Assembly (NCBI GenBank): GCA_023440825.1
Contig: JAEXRL010000001.1
Coordinates: 121,204-185,203 of the forward strand
DNA: 64,000 nucleotides
From: Pseudomonadota bacterium
Lineage (GTDB): Bacteria; Pseudomonadota; Gammaproteobacteria; Burkholderiales; Burkholderiaceae_B
Reading direction: 5' to 3'
Positions 32,969 to 41,899 of the stretch are shown in pieces; the stretch's first letter is position 1; each line of letters starts with the position of its first letter. Under the pieces are notes generated by a model that ran no database searches, was not told where the DNA came from, and saw nothing but the letters and a program-made list of their open reading frames with translations. The translations under genes and the position numbers were made by a program.

Positions 32969-33828
32969 CGCTTGAATTGTTTATAAAGATTGCGCCCGCC
33001 TCGTACCCAGGTTTTCCATGCTAGCCATAATTTACGTATAGGAGTCAGTGCAATACGCTGTTCTAGTACTTGCCAGCGATCGCGACTAATCTCATCCAGC
33101 AGGGCATGATAAATAGCCGCCATGAGCAAGCCTGGGCGCTGGGCGCGACGATCTGCTTCGGGCAAAGCGGCCAAGGCCTCCTGATACAGGGCATTGGCAC
33201 GTTCGGTTTGAAATTGCATCAAGGCTTCGAAACGGTCTGAGTGCTGGTGGTCGAGAATCTCAGTGCTGCGTACATTAAAATGATCCAGATCTTCCTGGGG
33301 CAGGTAAATACGTCCTCGACGCGCGTCGTCGCCAACGTCACGAATAATATTGGTCAGTTGAAAGGCCAGGCCCAGTTTTTCCGCGTAGTCGCTGGTCTGG
33401 GTTTGTGTCTGACCAAAAATACGCGCTGACATCAGCCCCACCACGCTAGCGACATGCCAACTGTATTGTCGTAGTTCTTCCCAGGTAGCATAGCGGGATT
33501 TTTCAAGATCCATTTCCATGCCGTCTATGACAGCCAGCATATGCTCGGCCTGCAAATCATAATTACTCAGATGGGGCTTTAAGGCCTGCATGACCGGGTG
33601 CTGCGCTTCACCTTTAAAAAGCAGGTCGACCTGAGTGCGCCACCAGACAAGCTTCATGCGGGCCACAGACTCCTCGCTGACTTCGTCTACGACGTCATCA
33701 ACTTCGCGGCAGAATGCATACAAGGCCGTAATAGCTTTACGGCGCTCTGGAGGCAGAAATAAGAAAGCATAGTAAAAGCTGGAACCACTGCGGGCTGCCT
33801 TATTCTGACAATATTCGTCGGGACTCAT
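32965..33828 (-). CDS. hpnD: presqualene diphosphate synthase HpnD
   Basis: Condenses two farnesyl diphosphates to presqualene diphosphate. The 287-residue all-helical prenyltransferase has both aspartate-rich motifs: FCREVDDVVDEV near 45 and LTNIIRDVGDDARRGRIYLP near 165, plus SFYYAFLFLPPERRKAITALYAF at the N-terminus. The order HpnC-HpnD-HpnE and the pairwise homology with HpnC distinguish it from phytoene synthase, to which it is closely related. It is 20 bp downstream of hpnC and overlaps hpnE by four bases. Confidence 0.94.
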   Translation of the reverse strand: MSPDEYCQNKAARSGSSFYYAFLFLPPERRKAITALYAFCREVDDVVDEVSEESVARMKLVWWRTQVDLLFKGEAQHPVMQALKPHLSNYDLQAEHMLAVIDGMEMDLEKSRYATWEELRQYSWHVASVVGLMSARIFGQTQTQTSDYAEKLGLAFQLTNIIRDVGDDARRGRIYLPQEDLDHFNVRSTEILDHQHSDRFEALMQFQTERANALYQEALAALPEADRRAQRPGLLMAAIYHALLDEISRDRWQVLEQRIALTPIRKLWLAWKTWVRGGRNLYKQFKR

Positions 33829-33848
33829 GATAGTGAAAAGTAGACGGG

Positions 33849-34706
33849 TTAAATAAAGGAGTATGGACGCAAGCTACGCCACACAAGTAGCAGCCAGTCG
33901 CTTTTACCCAGGGTAGGGCGGCGCGAGAACACATCATAAGCGACTTGGTCCAGGCGCTCTAGTATACGCAAGCCACCTAGCACGATGAGTTTGAGCTCTA
34001 AGCCTATGCGCCCGGGCAGTGCACGGCACAGTGGCAGCCCTGATTTTAGTCGTTCTCTAGCGTCTTGAACCAGCTTGCTCATTAACTCAAGCCATTGCGC
34101 ATCGGTAGCGGGCTGGCGTAATCGTTGACAGCGCTGTGCCAGGTACTCGTCGCTTAGGCCATATTGTGATAATAGCTCTTGGGGGATATACACGCGCCCC
34201 TTATACCAGTCTATGGCGATGTCTTGCCAAAAATTGGTCAGTTGTAGCCCGGTGCAAATAGCGTCCGCTTGGGCAAGCAGCTCGGCGTCGTGTTTGCCAT
34301 ACAAGTGCAACATAAGCCGGCCCACCGGGTCAGCAGAGCGTTGGCAATAGTTAAGCAGCGCTGTCATGTCAGGGTAACGCTGCACCGCCACATCTTGCTT
34401 GAAGGCAGAGAGCAGGTCATGAAAAGGGCGTAAGGGTAAAGAGTAATCCTGAATGACCTGAGCGAGCGGTGCAAATACCGCATAATGCGGGCTATCCAAG
34501 GTGATGGGCAAGCCGTGCTGGATGTTTTGCAAGCTCTCTTCGTATTGCTCAAGCAGGCGTAGACGTTCGCTGGCCAATAGTTCGCCCTCGTCTGCAATAT
34601 CATCGGCCGTGCGGGCAAAGCGATAAATATGGCTGACGGGCAAACGCAGACGCCGCGGTAACAGTACGGACGCGACAGGGAAATTTTCGTAGTGATCAAC
34701 TGACAT
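33849..34706 (-). CDS. hpnC: hydroxysqualene synthase HpnC
   Basis: Converts presqualene diphosphate to hydroxysqualene. A 285-residue squalene/phytoene-synthase-fold protein: VDHYENFPVASVLLPRRLR near the N-terminus is characteristic of HpnC, the first Asp motif is FARTADDIADEGE and the second NFWQDIAIDWYKGRVYIP. ATG 34706 is preferred; an in-frame GTG 18 codons upstream would add residues unlike the family. First gene of the squalene unit, divergent from alr. No squalene-hopene cyclase (shc) lies in the window, so whether hopanoids are made cannot be decided here. Confidence 0.94.
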   Translation of the reverse strand: MSVDHYENFPVASVLLPRRLRLPVSHIYRFARTADDIADEGELLASERLRLLEQYEESLQNIQHGLPITLDSPHYAVFAPLAQVIQDYSLPLRPFHDLLSAFKQDVAVQRYPDMTALLNYCQRSADPVGRLMLHLYGKHDAELLAQADAICTGLQLTNFWQDIAIDWYKGRVYIPQELLSQYGLSDEYLAQRCQRLRQPATDAQWLELMSKLVQDARERLKSGLPLCRALPGRIGLELKLIVLGGLRILERLDQVAYDVFSRRPTLGKSDWLLLVWRSLRPYSFI

Positions 34707-34806
34707 AGACCGCAAGTATAAGGGAGAGTCGCACTTCACGTAATCTCTGTATGCTTTCACTTCTGAGAACTTCGGTTTAGACTTTCATATTCCGTAGGGG
34801 AGATTC

Positions 34807-35946
34807 ATGTCACGTCCGATTTTGGCGACCATCAGTCTGCCAGCTCTAAGTCATAATTTACATACTGTTATTCAGTTGCTTAACGGTGTCACGGCCTTAA
34901 CTGAAAAATCCCGTCCCTTTGTGTGGGCGGTGATCAAGGCGAACGCGTATGGGCACGGCATAGCGCAGGCGGTGCGTGCTTTTCAGCAGGCCGATGGCTT
35001 GGCGATGCTGGATATGGCCGAAGCCATACAGTGTCGTGAGCTGGGCTGGACACGGCCTATTATGCTGTTGGAAGGTTTTTTTGACCCAAGCGACTTGGAT
35101 TTGGCCGCCGAGCATCAGCTTAGCGTGGTCGTGCACACCTTTGAACAGCTGCATATGCTGGATCGGTGGCAGACGGCAAGGCCGATTGCAGCGTGGGTGA
35201 AATTGAACTCGGGTATGAATCGTTTGGGCTTTAGCCCGGCAGATTACCCGCTGGCATTTCGCCATGCCCAGGCTTTACAGGCGGCAGGCAAATTATCCAG
35301 TCTGGGTAAAATGACGCATTTCGCCCGTGCCGATGATGATGTGGCTACCACCATCAAACAAATACAGTGTTTTAGTCAAGTAAGCGCTGAGCTGCCTGGA
35401 CCGATTAGTCTTTGTAATTCTGCGGCCACGCTCAGTCCCGATTTGGGCGCTTATATGCTCAGCGCTCAAGAGCAATGGGTCAGGCCAGGGATTTGCCTAT
35501 ATGGCAGTTCTCCGTTTGCGTATGCTACGGCGGCTGATTTTGGTCTGCGTCCCGCCATGACCTTAGCCGCAGACATTATCAGTGTGCGTGGTGTAGAGTC
35601 CCAGGAGGGCATTGGGTATGGCCATGCTTTTACCTCTGAGCAAGCCTTGCGCATCGGTGTGGTGGCGTGTGGTTATGCCGATGGCTATCCCCGACATGCA
35701 CCGTCAGGTACACCTATTTACGTTAACGGGGTTAGAACTCGCTTGATCGGTCGGGTATCTATGGATATGTTAATGGTAGATTTAACACCTGTCCCCGCGG
35801 CGGGGGTGGGCAGTCGCGCAGTACTTTGGGGTGAAAATGGCCCTAGCGTGGATGAAGTCGCCGCCTCCTCAGGAACTTTAGGCTACGAATTACTTTGTGC
35901 AGTAGCGCCCAGAGTTCCTCGTCATATTCAGGAATTCAAGGTATAA
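34807..35946 (+). CDS. alr: alanine racemase
   Basis: Interconverts L- and D-alanine for peptidoglycan. The 379-residue PLP enzyme has the fold-type III barrel with the lysine motif AVIKANAYGHG (Lys44), LNSGMNRLGF, and in the C-terminal beta domain the catalytic-tyrosine region SQEGIGYGHAFTSEQ and VSMDMLMVDLTP. GGGGAG 5 bases upstream fixes the ATG. It diverges from hpnC and is followed after 9 bp by the SDR gene, suggesting one transcript reaching radA. L-alanine may come from AlaC encoded 7 kb upstream. Confidence 0.95.
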   Translation: MSRPILATISLPALSHNLHTVIQLLNGVTALTEKSRPFVWAVIKANAYGHGIAQAVRAFQQADGLAMLDMAEAIQCRELGWTRPIMLLEGFFDPSDLDLAAEHQLSVVVHTFEQLHMLDRWQTARPIAAWVKLNSGMNRLGFSPADYPLAFRHAQALQAAGKLSSLGKMTHFARADDDVATTIKQIQCFSQVSAELPGPISLCNSAATLSPDLGAYMLSAQEQWVRPGICLYGSSPFAYATAADFGLRPAMTLAADIISVRGVESQEGIGYGHAFTSEQALRIGVVACGYADGYPRHAPSGTPIYVNGVRTRLIGRVSMDMLMVDLTPVPAAGVGSRAVLWGENGPSVDEVAASSGTLGYELLCAVAPRVPRHIQEFKV

Positions 35947-35955
35947 AGCTGACTC

Positions 35956-36672
35956 ATGAAAAATAAATGCGTATTGGTAACAGGTGCCACCAAAGGAATA
36001 GGCTGGGCGATCAGTCAGCGTTTGGCCGATCAGGGAGCACATGTGGTGGGCTTGGCTAGGCACACGGAAAACATCGATTTTCCAGGGTATCTGTATGCCT
36101 GTGACTTAAGTAATGCCGGTGAAACCGAAGAAATGTTGCGTTTGATTCGGGAAAAATACCCTGTAGATGCCCTGGTACACAACGTGGGCATGGGGGCACC
36201 GGAATCCTTGGGCGAAGTTGATCTGGCCTCTTTGTATCAGTCTTTCGACTTGAATGTGCGTGTCGCCGTACAAGTAACACAGGCTTTCATAACATCCATG
36301 AAGGCACGCAAAGAAGGTCGTATTATTACTATATGTGGTCGCGCTACGCATGGTGCTGTTAACTGCACCAGCTATACGGCCGCCAAAAGTGCTTTGCTGG
36401 GGTGTACACGTACCTGGGCATTGGAGCTGGCACCGTATGGTATTACGGTTAATGCGGTGTCGCCCGGCCCCATAGAAACGGAAGCTTTTCGTGCAGAGCA
36501 TGCTCTGGGGAGTGAGTCTGAGCAGCGTTTGCTGGAAGGCATACCTCTGGGGCGTATCGGCCAGCCCGGTGATGTGGCAGCATTAGTTAGTTTTCTGCTT
36601 AGCGACGAGGCGGCGTATATCACGGGTCAAGATATAGGTGTGGACGGTGGCGGCACCCTGGGGGGGCGCTAG
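35956..36672 (+). CDS. SDR-family oxidoreductase with atypical active site
   Basis: A 238-residue Rossmann-fold short-chain dehydrogenase: TGATKGIG cofactor loop (10-17), HNVGMG (75-80), Tyr140-x-x-x-Lys144 and the C-terminal ITGQDIGVDGGGTL typical of FabG-like enzymes. The catalytic serine, normally about 12-13 residues before the Tyr, is not present: the stretch reads ITICGRATHG, with Cys127-Gly128 at the place. Thr131 or Cys127 could substitute, or the protein may have altered activity. It lies between alr and radA with gaps of 9 and 8 bp. Substrate unknown. Confidence 0.88.
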   Translation: MKNKCVLVTGATKGIGWAISQRLADQGAHVVGLARHTENIDFPGYLYACDLSNAGETEEMLRLIREKYPVDALVHNVGMGAPESLGEVDLASLYQSFDLNVRVAVQVTQAFITSMKARKEGRIITICGRATHGAVNCTSYTAAKSALLGCTRTWALELAPYGITVNAVSPGPIETEAFRAEHALGSESEQRLLEGIPLGRIGQPGDVAALVSFLLSDEAAYITGQDIGVDGGGTLGGR

Positions 36673-36680
36673 ATACCTTC

Positions 36681-38060
36681 ATGGCGACACGCACAGGAAA
36701 AAAAGTTCGCACCGTCTACGTGTGCCAGGAGTGTGGCAGCGAAAGTCCTAAATGGGCCGGCAAGTGCCCGGATTGTGGTGCCTGGAACAGCTTGCAAGAA
36801 GCACAGCAAGCGCCAGCTACCAATACGCATCGCTTCGCGTCGCTGGCTGGATCCAGCCCAGTACAAAACCTGGCCGATGTGCAGGCTCGGGAACTGCAGC
36901 GGCAGGCTTCTGGTATTAGCGAGTTTGACCGTGTCCTGGGCGGTGGTCTGGTGCAGGGTGGAGTGATACTGATTGGTGGCGACCCTGGGGTAGGTAAGTC
37001 CACACTTTTGTTGCAGGCAGTGTCCTTGCTGGCCGAGCAGAACGTAGAGGTTCTGTACGTGAGTGGGGAAGAGTCTGCCGAACAAGTGGCGTTGCGTGCT
37101 CGGCGTTTAGGTGTGCCGGTTGATGGTGTAAATCTACTGGCTGAAATTAGGCTGGAGTCGATTTCTGCTGCCTTGCAAACGCACAAGCCAGACGTAGTGG
37201 TCATTGACTCTATCCAGACCTTATATTCGGATCAGTTGTCCGCGGCGCCAGGCTCGGTCTCGCAGGTACGCGAGTGCGCTGCTCAGTTAACGCGTTTGGC
37301 TAAACACAGTGGTACGTCCATGATCTTCATTGGCCATGTGACCAAAGACGGTAGCTTGGCAGGGCCAAGGGTGTTAGAGCACATTGTGGATACAGTGCTC
37401 TATTTTGAAGGGGATACGCATTCTTCCTTCAGGCTGGTCAGAGCATTTAAAAATCGTTTTGGTGCCGTAAACGAGTTGGGCGTGTTCGCCATGACGGAAA
37501 AAGGTTTGCGTGGAGTGGGCAATCCTTCGGCTCTGTTTTTATCGCAGTTACAGCAAAACGTGCCGGGTTCCTGCGTGATGGCGACGCAAGAAGGTACCCG
37601 CCCCTTGTTGGTTGAAATCCAGGCCTTGGTCGATAGCGCGCATGTACCCAATCCCAGACGTTTAAGTGTGGGTCTGGAAAGCAGTCGGCTGGCCATGTTG
37701 TTGGCAGTCATGCACCGGCATGCGGGCGTTATCACTTACGATCAAGATGTGTTTGTTAACGCTGTCGGCGGAGTCAAAATTAGTGAACCTGCAGCCGATT
37801 TGGCCGTGCTACTCGCGATACAATCGTCGCTGAATAATAAACCGCTTCCCAAAGGCTTGGTGGTGTTTGGCGAGGTGGGCTTGGCAGGCGAAATTCGTCC
37901 TGCGCCTCGTGGCCAGGAGCGTTTGCGCGAAGCGGCTAAGCTAGGCTTTACAACTGCCCTGATCCCTAAAGCAAATGCTCCGCGCCAAGCCATAGAGGGC
38001 TTGGAGATCTGGCCCATAGAGCGAGTCGAACAAGCATTAGAGCGTTTACGTAACGCGTAG
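36681..38060 (+). CDS. radA: DNA repair protein RadA
   Basis: RadA (Sms) is a RecA-related branch-migration helicase acting in recombination. The 459-residue protein has the N-terminal C4 zinc finger (CQECGSESPKWAGKCPDC), the RecA-like core with Walker A GGDPGVGKST and the RadA-specific RAFKNRFGAVNELGVF motif, and a C-terminal Lon-like domain (about 285-459, ending in PRQAIEGLEIWPIERVEQAL). It begins 8 bp after the SDR gene and the permease gene follows 11 bp later, so all appear in one transcription unit. Confidence 0.97.
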   Translation: MATRTGKKVRTVYVCQECGSESPKWAGKCPDCGAWNSLQEAQQAPATNTHRFASLAGSSPVQNLADVQARELQRQASGISEFDRVLGGGLVQGGVILIGGDPGVGKSTLLLQAVSLLAEQNVEVLYVSGEESAEQVALRARRLGVPVDGVNLLAEIRLESISAALQTHKPDVVVIDSIQTLYSDQLSAAPGSVSQVRECAAQLTRLAKHSGTSMIFIGHVTKDGSLAGPRVLEHIVDTVLYFEGDTHSSFRLVRAFKNRFGAVNELGVFAMTEKGLRGVGNPSALFLSQLQQNVPGSCVMATQEGTRPLLVEIQALVDSAHVPNPRRLSVGLESSRLAMLLAVMHRHAGVITYDQDVFVNAVGGVKISEPAADLAVLLAIQSSLNNKPLPKGLVVFGEVGLAGEIRPAPRGQERLREAAKLGFTTALIPKANAPRQAIEGLEIWPIERVEQALERLRNA

Positions 38061-38071
38061 GATGAAATAGA

Positions 38072-38851
38072 TTGAGCTGGTACGTACTGGTGCCATTATG
38101 TTTAATGGCAGGCGCCCTGATCGGCTTTTCGGGTGGGCTGCTAGGCATAGGTGGGGGCTTAATCGCCATTCCCTTATTGGGTATTTTGTTACACATGGAT
38201 CAAGCCATGGCTCAGGGCACAGCCCTGATTATGGTGTTGCCAGCCGTATTGTTATCGGTGCGTCAGTACAATCAGCGCTCGCGTATTAATAAACGAGCAG
38301 CCTTGGCCGGAGCGCTCAGTTCCATCGTGTTTACGTGGCTAGGTGCGCGTTTGGCGCTGGCTATGGATGCCGGTTTATTACGTGGCATTTATGCGGGTTT
38401 TATATTTAGCTTGTCCTTGTTTTATTTTTACCAACACCAAGTTCTGAGGCGTGGGGCAGCCCGTCTGTCGACAGCTCGGTCTGAGCCAGTTGAGTATCCG
38501 TTTCATCGTTATTTACTGCTGGGGGCGTTGGCTGGCTTATTTGGTGGTGTATTTGGTGTTGGCGGATCTGTGTTGGTGGTGGTGTTTTTAGTCGCTCGTA
38601 TGGGATATAGCCAAACGCAGGCACAAGCCCTGGCTTTAAGTATGGTGATTCCGGGTACCGTGGTGGCATTAATGACGTATACCTGGCATCAGCAGGCGGA
38701 TTGGTTGGTCGGTTTGCCCTTGGCCGTGGGCAGTATTGCTTTAGTACCGTATGGTGTGCGCTTGGCTTTTGCGTGGTCCGAGGCACATTTGCGTTTGGCT
38801 TTCGCCTGTCTTTTACTTCTTTTAGTGCCTTTATTATTATTGCGCGTATGA
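38072..38851 (+). CDS. TauE/SafE family permease
   Basis: A 259-residue integral membrane protein with the two inverted TSUP repeats: GALIGFSGGLLGIGGGLIAIPLLG (about 14-37) and GALAGLFGGVFGVGGSVLVVVFLV (about 150-173), each with the glycine-rich pattern of sulfite/anion exporters. About eight membrane helices. The start is TTG 38072, with AGGA 10 bases upstream; an ATG at codon 12 would cut into the first helix. Its stop overlaps the kdkA ATG. Members export sulfite, sulfoacetate or related anions; the substrate here is open. Confidence 0.87.
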   Translation: MSWYVLVPLCLMAGALIGFSGGLLGIGGGLIAIPLLGILLHMDQAMAQGTALIMVLPAVLLSVRQYNQRSRINKRAALAGALSSIVFTWLGARLALAMDAGLLRGIYAGFIFSLSLFYFYQHQVLRRGAARLSTARSEPVEYPFHRYLLLGALAGLFGGVFGVGGSVLVVVFLVARMGYSQTQAQALALSMVIPGTVVALMTYTWHQQADWLVGLPLAVGSIALVPYGVRLAFAWSEAHLRLAFACLLLLLVPLLLLRV

Positions 38852-39582
38852 CCCATATCCACCTTCCCGAACAGACTCGTTTAGTGAGCTTTCCCAAAGG
38901 CGGGGCTTTGCTCGATCAGAGCATTGCCAAGTCCTTGCATGAGCCCGATCAAAGCAGTGTGCAGGCCTTATTTGACGAGCTGAGCTACGGTGAGCATGCC
39001 CATAAGGTGGGGCAGGGAGGTAGACAGGCAGCGTGGTTTATTGATGCTCCTTATGGTGCAGTCGTATTGCGGCATTTTCGCCGTGGTGGTTTGATGGCCA
39101 AGATTACCGATCGTCATTATTTATGGACGGGGCAGCAGCATACTCGGTCGTGGCGTGAGTATCAGATCATGTCTTATTTGCATGCCCAGGGGCTGGCTGT
39201 GCCCAAAGTGCTGGGGGCTTGCTGGTGGCGCTACAGTCTGTACTACAGCGCATCATTGATAAGCGCACGTATTCCCGGTGCTCAGGCCTTGGCGCAGGAC
39301 TTAAATGATGTGTATTTACAACCCATCGCGCTAGAGATTGTCCGGATGCATCAGTTAGGTGTTTGGCATGCAGACTTGAACGCCTACAATATTCTCCTAG
39401 ATGAAAAGATGAATGCGTGGCTGATCGATTTTGATCGGGCCAAGCGGCTTGTCATGACACCTAGACTAATACAGCAAAACTTATTGCGTCTGCGCCGCTC
39501 GCTGGTCAAGTTGCACGGTCAGGCAGGTGAGCAATGGTGGCAAAAGTTTTCTCTTATCTATTTCAGCCTGATGCAGTCTTGA
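38848..39582 (+). CDS. kdkA: 3-deoxy-D-manno-octulosonic acid (Kdo) kinase
   Basis: KdkA phosphorylates Kdo in the inner core of lipopolysaccharide when a single Kdo is present. The 244-residue protein has a kinase-like fold: VVLRHFRRGGLMAKITDRHYLW, the catalytic loop VWHADLNAYNILLDE and the metal motif LIDFDRAKR. These are the hallmarks of KdkA in Pasteurellaceae, Vibrio and Bordetella. The ATG overlaps the permease stop (ATGA); the frame remains open upstream only as antisense-free overlap with the permease. It lies apart from the other envelope genes at 55-61 kb. Confidence 0.92.
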   Translation: MTHIHLPEQTRLVSFPKGGALLDQSIAKSLHEPDQSSVQALFDELSYGEHAHKVGQGGRQAAWFIDAPYGAVVLRHFRRGGLMAKITDRHYLWTGQQHTRSWREYQIMSYLHAQGLAVPKVLGACWWRYSLYYSASLISARIPGAQALAQDLNDVYLQPIALEIVRMHQLGVWHADLNAYNILLDEKMNAWLIDFDRAKRLVMTPRLIQQNLLRLRRSLVKLHGQAGEQWWQKFSLIYFSLMQS

Positions 39583-39659
39583 TGCGCTACTGTCGTGCGC
39601 AAAAAAGCTTTATCATCACGCCTTTTGGGTTTTTCGCTTTCTTTTGGAAGGGGCTCGCG

Positions 39660-40763
39660 ATGACTTTGGGGATGTGCAAACCACTCTTGTTGACTACGTT
39701 GCTTGCAGCAGCGGTAACGGCGCCAGTTCAGGCGCAAAATAAAGTGGTAAACGTTTATAACTGGGCTGAATACACAGCCCCAGATACGATTTCCGGTTTT
39801 GAAAAAGAAACTGGTATTAAAGCTCGTTATGACACGTACGATAGCAACGATACCTTGCAGGCCAAGTTGCTAACGGGTAAGTCAGGCTACGATATCGTGG
39901 TTCCTTCTACGAATTATGCGGCGCGTCAGATTGAAGGCGGTCTGTTTCAGAAGCTCGATAAATCCAAAATTCCGAATTTGAAGTATCTGGATGCTGACAT
40001 CATGGCGGTACTGGCTGATGTCGATCCAGGTAATGAGTATTTGGTTCCTTGGGGTTATGGCACGAATGGCTTGGGCTTTAACGTCACGCGCGTCAAAGAA
40101 ATCATGGGTGATGACGTGGACTTGGGCAGTTGGGACATGCTCTTTAAGCCCGAGAACGCGGAAAAACTGCGTAGCTGCGGTATCTCCGTGCTTGATGAGG
40201 CTGCCCAGGTGTTCCCCGCCGCTTTGCATTATCTGGGTAAAGATCCAAACAGCAGCGATCCCGCAGATTTGCAAGCAGCCTTGGAATTGCTGAAGTCCAT
40301 TCGTCCGTATATTCGTCAGTTCAGCTCGTCCGGTTACATTGATGAGTTGGCCAGCGGTGATTTATGCATGGTGTTTGCCTATTCTGGCGATGTCATGATT
40401 GCCGCTTCGCGTGCCGAGGAGGCAGGCAAGCCTTATGAGATCGATTATTACATCCCTCAGGGTGGTGCCCCGGTCTGGTTTGACACTATGGCCATACCTA
40501 AAGGTGCGAGTAATGTTGATGAGGCGCATGCCTTCATCAACTACATAGAAACGCCCGAGGTGCATGCGGCGATTACGAACACGATGTACTACCCTAATGC
40601 CAACAAGGAAGCACGTAAACACGTGGTGAAACGTGTGGCCGATAACCCCATGATTTATCCTGAGGGCGATGTTGCCAAAAGCTTGTTCGTCATTAAGCCG
40701 CAGCCTTTGCCTGTGCAACGACAGCAAAACCGTTTGTGGTCTTCGCTGAAATCAGGACGATAA
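39660..40763 (+). CDS. potF: polyamine ABC transporter substrate-binding protein
   Basis: Periplasmic binding protein for putrescine/spermidine-type polyamines. The 367-residue precursor has a signal peptide (1-25, cut after AQA) and then the PotD/PotF core VVNVYNWAEYTAPDTISGFEKETG, YDIVVPSTNYAARQI, VPWGYGTNGLGFN and APVWFDTMAIPKGASN. GGAAGGGG about 8 bases upstream supports ATG 39660; the longer open frame overlaps kdkA. First gene of potFGHI; ends 5 bp before potG. Resembles PotF (putrescine) in gene order, but the ligand is inferred. Confidence 0.93.
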   Translation: MTLGMCKPLLLTTLLAAAVTAPVQAQNKVVNVYNWAEYTAPDTISGFEKETGIKARYDTYDSNDTLQAKLLTGKSGYDIVVPSTNYAARQIEGGLFQKLDKSKIPNLKYLDADIMAVLADVDPGNEYLVPWGYGTNGLGFNVTRVKEIMGDDVDLGSWDMLFKPENAEKLRSCGISVLDEAAQVFPAALHYLGKDPNSSDPADLQAALELLKSIRPYIRQFSSSGYIDELASGDLCMVFAYSGDVMIAASRAEEAGKPYEIDYYIPQGGAPVWFDTMAIPKGASNVDEAHAFINYIETPEVHAAITNTMYYPNANKEARKHVVKRVADNPMIYPEGDVAKSLFVIKPQPLPVQRQQNRLWSSLKSGR

Positions 40764-40768
40764 TTACC

Positions 40769-41899
40769 ATGCAAGATCCTCGTAATTTTTCCCCTTCCTG
40801 GTCGGCAGGGGAGGAGGACTTCGTCCGTGTCGAAGATGTTGTCAAAATTTTTGGCGACACGGTGGCGGTGAAGTCTGTCAGTATGGGCGTACGCCGGCAC
40901 GAGTTCTTCGCTCTGCTAGGTAGCTCGGGAAGTGGAAAATCAACCCTGCTGCGTATGTTGGCAGGGTTCGAAGAGCCCACTTCCGGGCGAATCTATCTGG
41001 ATAATGAAGATATTACCGAGTTGCCACCCTACAAGCGCCCCGTGAATATGATGTTTCAGTCTTATGCCCTGTTCCCGCATATGACGGTCGAGGCCAATGT
41101 GGCGTTTGGACTAAAGCAGGAAGGCGTGCCCAAAGCGGAAATTCATGAACGTGTTTTTGAGGCGCTGGATTTAGTGCAGATGGGGGCCTATTCCCGACGT
41201 AAACCTAACCAGCTATCGGGTGGACAGCAGCAACGCGTCGCCTTGGCTCGTAGTTTGGTTAAGCGTCCAAAGCTGTTGCTACTGGACGAACCCATGTCCG
41301 CGCTCGACAAGCAGATTCGTCAAAAAACACAAATTGAGCTGGTTAAAATCCTTGAGCAAGTGGGAGTGACCTGCATTATGGTCACTCACGATCAGGAAGA
41401 GGCCATGACCATGGCGCATCGCCTGGCTGTGATGTCCGAGGGGCAGATTAAGCAGTGTGGTACGCCGTACGATGTCTACACCTTTCCCAACTCACGTTTT
41501 GTGGCCAGTTTTATTGGCTCGACTAATTTATTTACTGGCACCATCACGGTCGATGAGCCTGACTACGTGCATATTGAGTGTGATGCGCTGAATCGTCCCT
41601 TGTTTGTCAGTCATGGAATTAGCGAGCCCTTAGGCATGGATGTTCATGTTTCTATACGACCTGAACAGATACGAGTGCTACGCGACATGCCTACCGAGGA
41701 CACCAACTGGGCGCATGGCATGGTAGCGCACGTTGCCTGGATGGGTAGCTTCGCACGTTATCAAATCCGTTTGGATTCTGGCATGCATATTGAAGCGCAC
41801 ATGCCTAGCTTGTCGTTAGCGCAACCCGATGCGCCAGGCGTAGACGAAGAGGTCTATGTGAGTTGGTCTGATGATAGTGCCACGGTACTGAGCTCATGA
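40769..41899 (+). CDS. potG: polyamine ABC transporter ATP-binding protein
   Basis: The ATPase that powers polyamine uptake. The 376-residue protein has Walker A GSSGSGKST, Q-loop region FQSYALFPHM, signature LSGGQQQRVALARS, Walker B LLLLDEPMSALD and H-loop VTHDQEEAMTMA, followed by a C-terminal TOBE domain (about 290-370, VHVSIRPEQIRVL). Length and partner genes fit PotG/PotA. The ATG at 40769 excludes an 11-codon upstream extension overlapping potF. The stop overlaps the potH start by four bases. Confidence 0.95.
   Translation: MQDPRNFSPSWSAGEEDFVRVEDVVKIFGDTVAVKSVSMGVRRHEFFALLGSSGSGKSTLLRMLAGFEEPTSGRIYLDNEDITELPPYKRPVNMMFQSYALFPHMTVEANVAFGLKQEGVPKAEIHERVFEALDLVQMGAYSRRKPNQLSGGQQQRVALARSLVKRPKLLLLDEPMSALDKQIRQKTQIELVKILEQVGVTCIMVTHDQEEAMTMAHRLAVMSEGQIKQCGTPYDVYTFPNSRFVASFIGSTNLFTGTITVDEPDYVHIECDALNRPLFVSHGISEPLGMDVHVSIRPEQIRVLRDMPTEDTNWAHGMVAHVAWMGSFARYQIRLDSGMHIEAHMPSLSLAQPDAPGVDEEVYVSWSDDSATVLSS

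Noticed and set aside
39601..39660. Promoter search between kdkA and potF
   Set aside because: Only poorly spaced -35/-10-like words; nothing I can support, although a promoter is expected here.
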